Shown here piece after piece: positions 1-7,486 of a DNA stretch of 64,000 nucleotides. A program made the translations under genes and the position numbers. Each line of letters opens with the position of its first letter. Position 1 is the stretch's first letter. Location of the stretch: contig JADKDV010000009.1 of the NCBI GenBank assembly GCA_016718315.1, forward strand, positions 62,001 to 126,000, given 5' to 3'. This DNA comes from Candidatus Obscuribacter sp. Lineage in GTDB: Bacteria; Cyanobacteriota; Vampirovibrionia; Obscuribacterales; Obscuribacteraceae. Below the pieces are notes generated by a model. That model saw only the letters and a list, made by a program, of their open reading frames with translations, did no database searches and was not told where the DNA came from.

Positions 1-1
1 G

Positions 2-115
2 ATGATCGTGTTGGGTCAACTAATATTTGCCTACAACACTTACAAAACGCTTTACTCACCTAAGCCCAGTGGTGCTGATGTGAAAGCCAAGGCAGCTCGG
101 GAGGTCAAAGTCTAA
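2..115 (+). CDS. ccoN: C-terminal end of cbb3 oxidase subunit I (CcoN), partial
   Basis: Only the last 37 codons are in the window, and the 5' end lies outside it. The visible part is a hydrophobic stretch beginning MIVLGQLIFAYNTYKT followed by a charged tail, as at the end of the last transmembrane helix of CcoN. The stop codon overlaps the ATG of the next gene (TAATG), so the two are translationally coupled. The identity comes mainly from the CcoO-type gene that follows. CcoN would be the heme-copper catalytic subunit that reduces O2 at the membrane. Confidence 0.6.
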   Translation: MIVLGQLIFAYNTYKTLYSPKPSGADVKAKAAREVKV

Positions 116-1059
116 TGTACGGTTACAGGCTTGGTGCCATTGGTATTGTCACCACGTTCTTTATCATCATCTTCTCTACCGTGCTCATGCCCATGGTGCT
201 CTTTCAACCTAAGGCAAGCGGTCATGGTAACGATTATCTGGCTACTCCTCCCAATATCGCTGACGCCGCTCGCGGCCGTCAGATATATGTAAGAGAAGGC
301 TGCTTTTATTGCCACACGCAATTTACTCGTATCCAGGACAGAGGTTATGGACCACTCGTCAAAGAAGGCGATTATGTCTTTGAAACTCCTCACCAACTGG
401 GTACTGCTCGTACTGGTCCAGACTTGACCAACGAAGGTGGAAGATTTCCTAGTGAATGGCAGAAGGCCCACTTAATCACTCCCCGTGTAGTCAAACCTGG
501 CTCAATCATGCCCAGCTTTAGCTATCTCAGTGAAGCTGATATGAACGACCTAGTTGCTTATATCCAGACTCTTGGTAACAAGCGTACGGTTACTACCTTT
601 GTCCAGGCGCCAGATGAGTATTTGCCTACCACCCCGCAAGGTCGCGGTCTGGCTGCTCGTAAAACTGTTGACACCAACAGTGATGCCGCCGCCAACGCTG
701 GTCGTGGTATCTACACTCAAAACTGTGCAGCATGCCATGGTCTTGAAGGCCGCGGTAATGGTCCTAATGCCATCACCCTGGAGAAGAAGCCACCAAACCT
801 GACACGCGACTACTACAAGCAATATCCTGATGAGTTCTGGTACTACCGTATCTCTGAAGGTGTAATCGGTACTCGCATGCCTCGCTTCCAGGAGATACTC
901 TCCGAAGAACAGCGCTGGTACCTCACTGCTTATCTCAAAACTCTGCCCAAAGACCACGAAGAGACTGTCAATAGTCTTGATGATCTCAACGTAGTCGAAC
1001 CGGTCCATCTGCCTAAACTATCTAGACAGCAGTGGGAACCGCACCACGGTAAAGAATAA
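115..1059 (+). CDS. ccoO: CcoO-type cytochrome c fused to a second CcoP-like cytochrome c domain
   Basis: This 314-residue protein has an N-terminal membrane anchor (about residues 5-32). A CcoO heme site CFYCHTQFTR (about 62-71) follows, with a candidate distal Met in the GSIMPSF region. A second class I cytochrome c domain (about 195-285) carries CAACH and a TRMPRF methionine loop. Standard CcoO has one heme and is about 200 residues, so this is a CcoO with an added CcoP-like domain. No separate ccoP follows. It should pass electrons from the bc-type complex or a soluble carrier to CcoN. It overlaps ccoN by one base and is followed closely by a CcoS-like gene. Confidence 0.88.
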   Translation: MYGYRLGAIGIVTTFFIIIFSTVLMPMVLFQPKASGHGNDYLATPPNIADAARGRQIYVREGCFYCHTQFTRIQDRGYGPLVKEGDYVFETPHQLGTARTGPDLTNEGGRFPSEWQKAHLITPRVVKPGSIMPSFSYLSEADMNDLVAYIQTLGNKRTVTTFVQAPDEYLPTTPQGRGLAARKTVDTNSDAAANAGRGIYTQNCAACHGLEGRGNGPNAITLEKKPPNLTRDYYKQYPDEFWYYRISEGVIGTRMPRFQEILSEEQRWYLTAYLKTLPKDHEETVNSLDDLNVVEPVHLPKLSRQQWEPHHGKE

Positions 1060-1070
1060 GGAGTCTATGT

Positions 1071-1310
1071 ATGTGTCCTAACTGTGTTCTAAATCAAGCC
1101 AGCCTCGGTGGTGGACTCTATGTAGCTTTTGGAGTCTGTGGACTATTTTTCATCATTGCCATGGCTGGCATTCTATGGGCATTCAAAAACGGCGAATTTG
1201 AAGATCTCGAATCAGTCAAATTTGAAATGCTCGACGATGGTGAAGAGCTGGTGCTTGGTGCTAAAGCTCAAAAAGCTGTTGAAAAGCTGAGAACACAGGA
1301 AAGCTCCTGA
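1071..1310 (+). CDS. ccoS: CcoS-like cbb3 oxidase maturation protein
   Basis: A 79-residue protein with one transmembrane helix (about 13-37), then the CcoS-type sequence WAFKNGEFEDLE and an acidic, charged tail. In CcoS the segment after the helix has the pattern WA(V/L)(K/R)xGQFDDLE, which this matches. CcoS is needed to insert cofactors into cbb3 oxidases. The protein also has an N-terminal CPNC pair, which is not typical of CcoS. Its position directly after ccoO supports the call. It is longer at the C-terminus than common CcoS proteins. Confidence 0.72.
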   Translation: MCPNCVLNQASLGGGLYVAFGVCGLFFIIAMAGILWAFKNGEFEDLESVKFEMLDDGEELVLGAKAQKAVEKLRTQESS

Positions 1311-1368
1311 TAAAAGCTGAATCAGGGCGTCGAAAGGTACTAAATTTTGCAAGCTGGACGGAGAAGAA

Positions 1369-1524
1369 ATGGCTGAAGAAGTCAAAAACACAGAAGATGA
1401 CCACTACGAAGTAGTGTCTGAATACCGTATCGGTGAGGGTGCCCCGCCGCCTTTCCTGGTGATTTGTTTCATTCTCATCTTTATATACGCGGCAGTTTCG
1501 TGGGTTCCCTTCTTTGGTTATTAA
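1369..1524 (+). CDS. Small single-span membrane protein of the oxidase cluster
   Basis: A 51-residue ORF starting MAEEVKNTEDDHYEVV, with a purine-rich ribosome binding site (GGACGGAGAAGAA) just upstream. The N-terminal half is acidic and soluble. A single helix (about 31-47) ends in WVPFFGY. The spacing fits the operon, and the next gene starts 8 nt after its stop. It may be a CcoQ-like subunit, or the detached anchor of a CcoP, because CcoP normally begins with a short soluble part followed by a helix. No sequence signature decides this. The gene is easily missed because of its size. Confidence 0.6.
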   Translation: MAEEVKNTEDDHYEVVSEYRIGEGAPPPFLVICFILIFIYAAVSWVPFFGY

Positions 1525-1531
1525 TAGGCAG

Positions 1532-2410
1532 ATGTCAGTTACTAGTAAATCTAATTTGGTAAATTTAGTGGGCGTAAGGGCTATTTCTCTTGTGCTCGCA
1601 TTAGCGGCACTGCCAGCGGTGCTATCTCTCAGTGGTTGTGGTGACAGCAAAGTCACTCTCAGCCCCGATAACAAATTGGTCTCGACCAAGGTGACCGAAG
1701 GCGACAGAGAGCCAATCTGGCCCAACGACGACCCATCCATCCCCGATGGCAAAGGTGTCTATGCCGCGCAAAACTGCGCTCAGTGCCACGGCGCTGATGG
1801 CAAAGGCTCTGCCAAAGTGGATTTGTCCGACAAGACCTGGGCTCGCAAACAAAAGCCTGTTGAGCAGTACGACTTCATCACATTTGGCAAGCAAGGTGTT
1901 GATCACCCTGTCGTACGCGACAAACTAAGACCATCCGAAATCTGGAACCTGGTCTTTTATGTGCGCTCACTAAGTACTCCACCACTCACTGATACTGAAA
2001 TCGGCGAGATTGACGCTGTATTTGGTGGCAACTGTGCAGTATGCCACGGCAAAAAAGGCTATGGCAATGGTCCTCTCATGAAGGGCAATACACTCGAGCC
2101 ACTGCCAGCTAACTTCCAATCCTTCCCCCGCTTTTATGACCGTACTGATGATGTCCTCTGGGATCACATCGCAAACGGCATTAAATGGGAAGGTATGCCA
2201 AACTTCTTAAATAAGGTCGACAAGACAAAGAACGTCAAATTTGACGAACCTTATATCTGGAAAATGGTTGGTTACATCCGCCACTTCCACGAAAGCAACA
2301 AGAGTGAGATGGCTACCAAGGCCGCTCACGTAGGCGAAGCTGAAGAGTCCAAGAAGCAAGACACTCTGGAAGACTTGAAAGAGTTGACCAAAGAAAAAAC
2401 TACCCACTAA
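1532..2410 (+). CDS. Diheme cytochrome c lipoprotein
   Basis: A 292-residue protein if started at the ATG at 1532. An in-frame start at 1514 exists but overlaps the preceding gene. The N-terminus is a lipoprotein signal peptide with lipobox LSGC (residues about 34-37). Two heme-binding motifs follow, CAQCH (about 86-90) and CAVCH (about 168-172), each followed by a G-rich loop and a later Met suitable as distal ligand. The C-terminal 30 residues are highly charged. It is probably anchored on the outer face of the inner membrane. Its place between the oxidase and the Rieske gene suggests that it carries electrons from the bc-type complex to the cbb3 oxidase, in the role of cytochrome c1. Confidence 0.85.
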   Translation: MSVTSKSNLVNLVGVRAISLVLALAALPAVLSLSGCGDSKVTLSPDNKLVSTKVTEGDREPIWPNDDPSIPDGKGVYAAQNCAQCHGADGKGSAKVDLSDKTWARKQKPVEQYDFITFGKQGVDHPVVRDKLRPSEIWNLVFYVRSLSTPPLTDTEIGEIDAVFGGNCAVCHGKKGYGNGPLMKGNTLEPLPANFQSFPRFYDRTDDVLWDHIANGIKWEGMPNFLNKVDKTKNVKFDEPYIWKMVGYIRHFHESNKSEMATKAAHVGEAEESKKQDTLEDLKELTKEKTTH

Positions 2411-2445
2411 TTAAAAAAGAAAGTCAGAATCCAAGGTACAAAACA

Positions 2446-3015
2446 ATGACAGACGGCGTCAAACGAAGAGTCCTACTGAAGACGGTGGCATCACTGCCTC
2501 TAGCCCTGACATTCGGGCTATTGATATCGCCTTTCATGAGAGTCTTGCTACCAACAAGAAAGCCTCTGGGTGTGCTGGGCGAATCCGACCAGCCTCTGGC
2601 TGAGCCTCCTATCCCTACATTTACAGATAGCGATTTCCCCAAACCGTGGACCTGTATTCCATTCATGTTTAACCAAAAATATGTGGAGTACAACCCAGAG
2701 GGCGCTGAAATCCGCAAAATCCCTGGCTTTATCGTCAAATTGCCTACTGGCGATGTTGTCGCATATAGCCGTATCTGTCCTCACCTTGGTTGTATCTTCA
2801 ACTTCGTTGACGATCCTTCTGAGTGCGCCAAAAACTATAACTTCAAGCCAGCTGGTCCGGTATTTGCCTGCCCATGCCATCTGAGCGTTTATGACATTGC
2901 ACAAGCAGGTAAAGTAGTTAGCGGTCCAGCTCCCCGTCCACCACGTAAATTCGAGGTGAAGAAGGAAGGTGGCGCTTACAAGGTGATCGCATTGGAGGCT
3001 GGTTCAATTGCCTAG
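2446..3015 (+). CDS. Rieske [2Fe-2S] protein of a bc-type complex
   Basis: A 189-residue protein with a basic N-terminus (KRR), one membrane helix (about 12-32) and a C-terminal Rieske domain. Both cluster-binding boxes are present: CPHLGC (about 109-114) and CPCH (about 145-148). All four ligands (Cys-His and Cys-His) and the disulfide cysteines are therefore intact. An insertion of about 30 residues separates the boxes. The protein would take one electron from quinol at the outer quinol site and pass it to the cytochrome c. The stop codon lies inside the start region of the cytochrome b gene, so the pair is coupled as in petCB or qcrAB operons. Confidence 0.93.
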   Translation: MTDGVKRRVLLKTVASLPLALTFGLLISPFMRVLLPTRKPLGVLGESDQPLAEPPIPTFTDSDFPKPWTCIPFMFNQKYVEYNPEGAEIRKIPGFIVKLPTGDVVAYSRICPHLGCIFNFVDDPSECAKNYNFKPAGPVFACPCHLSVYDIAQAGKVVSGPAPRPPRKFEVKKEGGAYKVIALEAGSIA

Positions 3016-4888
3016 TACAACAAATGACAGAAGTCTCGAAGGAATCCTCTCGTCGGCGGGAGACTGGTTCAAGACTCGTCTAAACAACATCGATATTTTC
3101 GACGAACACTATCAGGTTGAGGCAAAGACCAATCCCTTTTACGCTCTGGGACCAATCTTTTATCTCGTCTGGGCGATAGTCATATTCACTGGTCTGGTTT
3201 TGATCATGTGGTATGTGCCGACCAAATCAGCTGCTTATGACTCTATCCTCAACATCCAAAACGGTATTCCTATTGGTAGTTTGATGAGAGGCATGCACAA
3301 GTACGGTGCAGACGCCATGATCATCGCTGCCACCATGCGACTTTATCGCATGTTCTTGATGGGCGATTTCAAACCATCTAAAGAGTTCAATATCATTATT
3401 GCTCTCGTTACTCTCTTGCTTGCTATGTATTCCGGTTTGACAGGTTATCTGCTGATCTGGAACCAGCGCGCATTTTGGGCGACAAAAGTATTTGCTACGT
3501 TCCCTACTTATATGGACCAGTTCGCCGTCATGGGCGACTTCTATCAGCCCCTCTATAAGTCACTCCACCTTGGTTGGAATACAGCTGAAGTGCTACTCGG
3601 TGGTGGTGCCGCGATTACTCAAAACACCATTACTCGATTCTTCTCACTACACCTGGCGTTTTCCTTGATTCCTTTGATCATGGTTGAGCTTTATTTCTAC
3701 AAAAACGCCTATACCCGCATCCCTCTCAACTGGATTAAGCGCTCTATCGTCATTGCCATGTTGGCATTCGTTGCTATTGCTCTGCCAGCTGCTCAGGGTT
3801 CGCGTTCGGATCCGGACGTCACACCGCTACCGATTTTGTCTGACTGGTACTTCCTTGGCTTGTATCAGATGTACAAATATCTAGAGCCTGTTGTCGCTAC
3901 CTACATCACAATGATCATTCCGCTCTCGGTTTTTGCTCTGCCCTTTATGGACAGCTACATCACCGGTGCCGAAAAAGACATCATGAAGCGTCCATTTATG
4001 CTGATGATGACTATCATGGGTGCAGTTTGCTGGATCTTGTTCTCTTACTTGATCATCATCAACGTTGCTAACATCCACACCGATCCGCCCTACTGGCGCT
4101 CCTTCCTCTATCTGACTATTGACGTCGGTGTGGTCTGGCAGTGCTACTTGACTCTCAAGTCAGCGGACATCAAATGGAAGTCCAAGCAATTTGTCGGTTG
4201 TATGGTTATGGCTGCTCTTTGCTTTGTACAAACATTCTGGGCCTGGGCTTATTACTACATGGCCAAGACCGAGATGTTTATCGATCCTATGGGACACGCT
4301 CTGCTCTATAGTTTTGGTAGACCGTTTGTACCAGCCGATGACGTTGCCAAAGCCGAAGCACTCTTGCGTAAGTTGCATCCCACCAATGGTGATATGCCAA
4401 TCAACAAAGAGTACTGGGACCTGCATGTCACTCTCGATCCTGGCTATGTCAAAGTAGTTGGTGACCCACCTGGTAAAGAAGACCTGGTTGCTCTCAAACA
4501 ACTTTGTGACAACTCCAAATCACCGGTTGATTGGATTGTGCAATTGATACCTACATTTGAAACCCCGATGGGTCCAAACGAAGCGTACAAGGCAATCAAG
4601 TTTACCGATCCTGTTAAAGGTCCTCACCCTGTCTACAAAAGTTATCTCGACTTTATGGTCAATAACCGCTGGGCCTGGGACTACTGCACTATGGTCGACC
4701 GTCTCACTCCTGGCGTAGTCAAAACCTACCCTATGGAAGTGCCTGAAGTTGACTGGTGGTGGATGATCGGTGGTGCACTATCAATGCTCTATGCCGGTTA
4801 TGTGGGTGCGATGTGCAAAAAGGCTGAAGCCGAAGTCAAAGCAAAGGCCACACCTCCAGCAACCCCAACTCCAGCTGCTGCTGGTTAA
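3008..4888 (+). CDS. Long cytochrome b (b6/subunit IV type) with only one b-heme ligand pair
   Basis: A 626-residue polytopic protein starting at TTG (3008), which overlaps the Rieske stop. No ATG or GTG occurs in frame near the start. It combines the cytochrome b6 part with a subunit IV-like part carrying SDWY in the place of the PEWY quinol-site motif. In helix B, His97 (GMHKYGAD) is present, but the residue 14 positions later, normally the second heme ligand, is Arg111. In helix D, His215 (FSLH) is present, but residues 229/230 are Tyr/Phe. The retained pair corresponds to heme bp, and the pair for the second heme is missing. About 150 soluble residues follow the bundle, then a last helix (WWWMIGG) and a Pro/Ala tail. 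The loss is not a frame error, as the surrounding residues align. Confidence 0.88.
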   Translation: MPSTTNDRSLEGILSSAGDWFKTRLNNIDIFDEHYQVEAKTNPFYALGPIFYLVWAIVIFTGLVLIMWYVPTKSAAYDSILNIQNGIPIGSLMRGMHKYGADAMIIAATMRLYRMFLMGDFKPSKEFNIIIALVTLLLAMYSGLTGYLLIWNQRAFWATKVFATFPTYMDQFAVMGDFYQPLYKSLHLGWNTAEVLLGGGAAITQNTITRFFSLHLAFSLIPLIMVELYFYKNAYTRIPLNWIKRSIVIAMLAFVAIALPAAQGSRSDPDVTPLPILSDWYFLGLYQMYKYLEPVVATYITMIIPLSVFALPFMDSYITGAEKDIMKRPFMLMMTIMGAVCWILFSYLIIINVANIHTDPPYWRSFLYLTIDVGVVWQCYLTLKSADIKWKSKQFVGCMVMAALCFVQTFWAWAYYYMAKTEMFIDPMGHALLYSFGRPFVPADDVAKAEALLRKLHPTNGDMPINKEYWDLHVTLDPGYVKVVGDPPGKEDLVALKQLCDNSKSPVDWIVQLIPTFETPMGPNEAYKAIKFTDPVKGPHPVYKSYLDFMVNNRWAWDYCTMVDRLTPGVVKTYPMEVPEVDWWWMIGGALSMLYAGYVGAMCKKAEAEVKAKATPPATPTPAAAG

Positions 4889-4909
4889 GACAATCAGCAA
4901 TAGTCAAAG

Positions 4910-5275
4910 ATGGATGACAAAAACGAACAAATGAAAGCAGTCACCGCTAGCGCTAATCTCAGTGAGTCCAAGCCCCAGAGCCTGGACTCAACTGGTTCGC
5001 GTTTTAAGGTCAAACTACTTGTCAAATTGGGCGTTTTTGCACTGGCTACAGTGGCATTGTCCTGGGTCTTTGAAGGCTTCAGACAGGTTAGCGCTGAGCC
5101 CACCATCATGGGTGTCTTGCTCTTGTTTGCAGGCTCCACATTGACCGTTGTGGCAATTGGTGTGTACGGCTTTTTTATGTATGCCGAAGAGAAATCGAAA
5201 GGCAATCGCACTCGCAAAATTCCGCTTTACGATAAGTGGTATCAGATTCTCACAAGTATCAAAAAGGATGGATAA
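4910..5275 (+). CDS. Small two-helix membrane protein of the bc-type cluster
   Basis: A 121-residue protein with a soluble polar N-terminus of about 32 residues, two membrane helices (about 37-56 and 64-87) and a basic C-terminal tail. It has no cofactor motif and I do not recognise the family. It starts 22 nt after the cytochrome b stop and is followed after 4 nt by another two-helix protein, so it is probably a small subunit or assembly factor of the complex. Both small proteins sit between the two cytochrome b genes. Confidence 0.7.
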   Translation: MDDKNEQMKAVTASANLSESKPQSLDSTGSRFKVKLLVKLGVFALATVALSWVFEGFRQVSAEPTIMGVLLLFAGSTLTVVAIGVYGFFMYAEEKSKGNRTRKIPLYDKWYQILTSIKKDG

Positions 5276-5279
5276 CTAA

Positions 5280-5633
5280 GTGGGTAAGGGACTCAACACT
5301 ATTTTGGCTATTGCTGGCGGCGTCGTGTGCTTGCTGGTGACGCTGAACATGCCCTGGGCTGAACTAGGTATGAATGCCTCGGTTGAGCATTGGCCTGAAT
5401 GGCTCAGATGGCTGCATATCAACGCTGGTCTGCCACTGCCTGATTACGCCAACATGAATGGTTATGCCACCGAATGGACTGAGTATCTCAAAAAAGCTGG
5501 TGCTGAGAACCGTTTTGGTGACTATGCTTATTCGCTCCTTATCGGAGTCGCCATGGTGGCAGCCGCTATCGGTATGACCGCCATTGGTCGCGAAGATGGC
5601 GAAGAGAAACTCGTTTTGCCGGTTAAGAAGTAA
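5280..5633 (+). CDS. Second small two-helix membrane protein of the bc-type cluster
   Basis: A 117-residue protein starting at GTG (5280), with GGATGG about 8 nt upstream. It has a helix at about 5-25, a central outer segment rich in Trp (several W in 25-70) and a second helix at about 84-101, then a charged tail. It has no cysteines or heme motifs. The family is not recognised. Its tight spacing between the upstream small protein and the ferredoxin-type cytochrome b makes a structural role in the same membrane complex likely. Confidence 0.68.
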   Translation: MGKGLNTILAIAGGVVCLLVTLNMPWAELGMNASVEHWPEWLRWLHINAGLPLPDYANMNGYATEWTEYLKKAGAENRFGDYAYSLLIGVAMVAAAIGMTAIGREDGEEKLVLPVKK

Positions 5634-5658
5634 CTCGTAAGTTTGGGAGATCCTCAAG

Positions 5659-6819
5659 ATGTACTCGTCGATACCGAAGGGCTTAACAGACCTGACTCTA
5701 GCAATAGAAAAGGCCATTAACGCCGTTCTGACAAATAAGTACAACCCCTTTTATTACCACGGGGCGTTGCCTCAGTTTTATCTGTGGGTGCTATTTCTAT
5801 CTGGCCTGTTGTTGTTTGCTTATTACATTCCAACAATCGACAATGCCTATTTTTCCCAAAACCTGGTTAACGCCTGGACATCGGTAAATTACATCACGAC
5901 AGTTTTGCCATATGGTGCTGTCATCCGTGGTGTACACCGTTATGCCGGCGATGCCATGGTTATCACCATCGTCTTGCACGCTTTGAGAGTATGGGTCACT
6001 GACAGATACCGTCAGTACAGATGGCCCCAGTGGGTCACTGGTATCTTCCTACTGCTCTTTGTATTGTTTATTGGTCAAACTGGTTATTACCTGGTATGGG
6101 ACGAGCGCTCACTAGTTCTCACCCGGATGACATCAAGTGCCGTCGAAGCTCTGCCCTTTGTTGGACCTGGTATTAAAGCCTGGTTCCTCAACGGTGCTGC
6201 TATCACCAACTTGACTCTGTCAAACTTCCTCTTTATCCATATTGGTCTTTCATTCTCGCTACTCTTTGGTCTGTGGTTGCACTATGTGCGTATGACCAGA
6301 CCGGTGATTACACCACCACCAGCCATCCAATACATCTTGTTGGCAGTCCTCTTTATTGTTGTTTTCATGTTGCCCATCACCAGCGGCAAAATGGCTGACA
6401 TCAATAGCCAGCCTACCAACTTTGAGATTGACTGGTTCTTCCTGTGGCCTTACTGGTTACTGGCTCATATGGACACCACCACTTACTGGGTGCTCATTAT
6501 TGGTGGTTCGCTCGCACTATGTGCGGTGCCTTTCCCAGCGCTCTACAAAGCTGCTCACCCTGTTGAAGCTGCTGAAGTAGTGCTCAACAAGTGCACCGGC
6601 TGCAGTATGTGTGCTAATGACTGTCCTTATCAGGCTATTGAAATGGTGCCGGCTCCCGCTGGTTCTCGCTTCAAACTACTGGCTACTGTGAAGAGCTACC
6701 GCTGCTCCGGTTGTGGTGTCTGTGTGGGAGCCTGTGCTTTTGACGCTATCGACTTGCCCAACTTGCTCGATAGCGATGTCACAGCCAAGATCAAAAGTCT
6801 GGCTGAGGCAAAGGTCTGA
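5659..6819 (+). CDS. Cytochrome b (b6-like) fused to a 2[4Fe-4S] ferredoxin domain
   Basis: A 386-residue protein with a good ribosome binding site (GGGAG) upstream of ATG. The membrane part is a b6-type bundle with all four b-heme ligands: His93 and His107 in helix B (spacing 14), His194 and His208 in helix D (spacing 14). The usual PEWY is replaced by IDWF. The C-terminal 75 residues are a bacterial ferredoxin-like domain with CTGCSMCANDC and CSGCGVCVGAC, giving eight cysteines for two [4Fe-4S] clusters on the cytoplasmic side. This links quinone chemistry to low-potential iron-sulfur carriers. The next gene, an MvhD-like protein, is a plausible docking partner. It complements the first cytochrome b, which lacks one heme site. 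Confidence 0.9.
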   Translation: MYSSIPKGLTDLTLAIEKAINAVLTNKYNPFYYHGALPQFYLWVLFLSGLLLFAYYIPTIDNAYFSQNLVNAWTSVNYITTVLPYGAVIRGVHRYAGDAMVITIVLHALRVWVTDRYRQYRWPQWVTGIFLLLFVLFIGQTGYYLVWDERSLVLTRMTSSAVEALPFVGPGIKAWFLNGAAITNLTLSNFLFIHIGLSFSLLFGLWLHYVRMTRPVITPPPAIQYILLAVLFIVVFMLPITSGKMADINSQPTNFEIDWFFLWPYWLLAHMDTTTYWVLIIGGSLALCAVPFPALYKAAHPVEAAEVVLNKCTGCSMCANDCPYQAIEMVPAPAGSRFKLLATVKSYRCSGCGVCVGACAFDAIDLPNLLDSDVTAKIKSLAEAKV

Positions 6820-6868
6820 TAGAAGCAGCAAATTAGCAAAAGCAGAATTTTAAAATAAGGTATAAGCA

Positions 6869-7258
6869 ATGTCCGAAAAGAAAGTAATCACACTGATATG
6901 CGAGAGAGCATGCGATTTAGATTCGGTGTGTAACGATCAAGGTGAAGTCAAAGAAGTAGATGGTCTGCATGTGGTCAAACTGCCTTGCAGCGGTATGATC
7001 CAGCCTTTGATGATTGAAGCGGCGATGAAGTCTGGTGCTGCCGGCGTTATCGTCACTGGTTGCCAACTTGGTGATTGCTATTACCGTGAAGGCAACAAGA
7101 TGATCAGAGAGAGACTACTGGGTCAACGTCAGCCCGGTCTCAAAAAGACTGTGGACAGACGTAAAGTCCTGGCTCTCTGGCTTGCTCGTCCACAAAAAGA
7201 GCGCTTCCTTTCTGAAGCAAAAACATTCGTCAGCTACGTGCGCGGTCTTACAGACTAA
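6869..7258 (+). CDS. MvhD/FlpD-like iron-sulfur protein (hydrogenase iron-sulfur subunit family)
   Basis: A 129-residue soluble protein with the family's cysteine pattern: CERAC near the N-terminus, LPCSGMI in the middle and VTGCQLGDCYY (about 67-77), followed by GN and a helical C-terminus. In methanogens and many anaerobes, MvhD-like subunits transfer electrons between a [2Fe-2S] site and heterodisulfide-reductase-type proteins. Here no hydrogenase or Hdr gene is visible nearby, and the gene follows directly after a cytochrome b with a ferredoxin domain. It probably shuttles electrons between that domain and a cytoplasmic partner not encoded in this window. Confidence 0.82.
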   Translation: MSEKKVITLICERACDLDSVCNDQGEVKEVDGLHVVKLPCSGMIQPLMIEAAMKSGAAGVIVTGCQLGDCYYREGNKMIRERLLGQRQPGLKKTVDRRKVLALWLARPQKERFLSEAKTFVSYVRGLTD

Positions 7259-7296
7259 TTTTGGTAGTAATACCGACTTATTGAGGAGTATTTAAA

Positions 7297-7431
7297 ATGG
7301 CAGCGCCAACACCTGGTAAACCAGCAAAACTTTCAGAAGTGGACATCATCTATAGATGGGCCTGGTTCTTCGTTTTGTATTTCACATTTATTATGCTTAT
7401 CGCCTGTTTCGGTCTAGTAGCCGAATTCTAA
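7297..7431 (+). CDS. Small single-span membrane protein at the end of the respiratory cluster
   Basis: A 44-residue ORF with a clear ribosome binding site (TTGAGGAG, 8 nt before ATG). It has a Pro/Lys-rich N-terminus (MAAPTPGKPAKL) and one helix (about 22-41) ending LVAEF. The size and shape are like those of accessory subunits of respiratory complexes. It is the last gene before a strong terminator, so it belongs to the same transcript. The family is not recognised. Confidence 0.62.
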   Translation: MAAPTPGKPAKLSEVDIIYRWAWFFVLYFTFIMLIACFGLVAEF

Positions 7432-7454
7432 AGGCAAAGCCAAAGTGTAATTAA

Positions 7455-7484
7455 AAAAAGACTCGCATCACTGCGAGTCTTTTT
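7455..7484. terminator. Bidirectional rho-independent terminator
   Basis: A perfect stem of about 12 bp (GACTCGCA core against TGCGAGTC) with a TCAC loop, flanked by A-run and T-run. It lies between the respiratory cluster (+) and the convergent sigma factor gene (-), and would end transcription from both sides. Confidence 0.92.
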
Positions 7485-7486
7485 GT

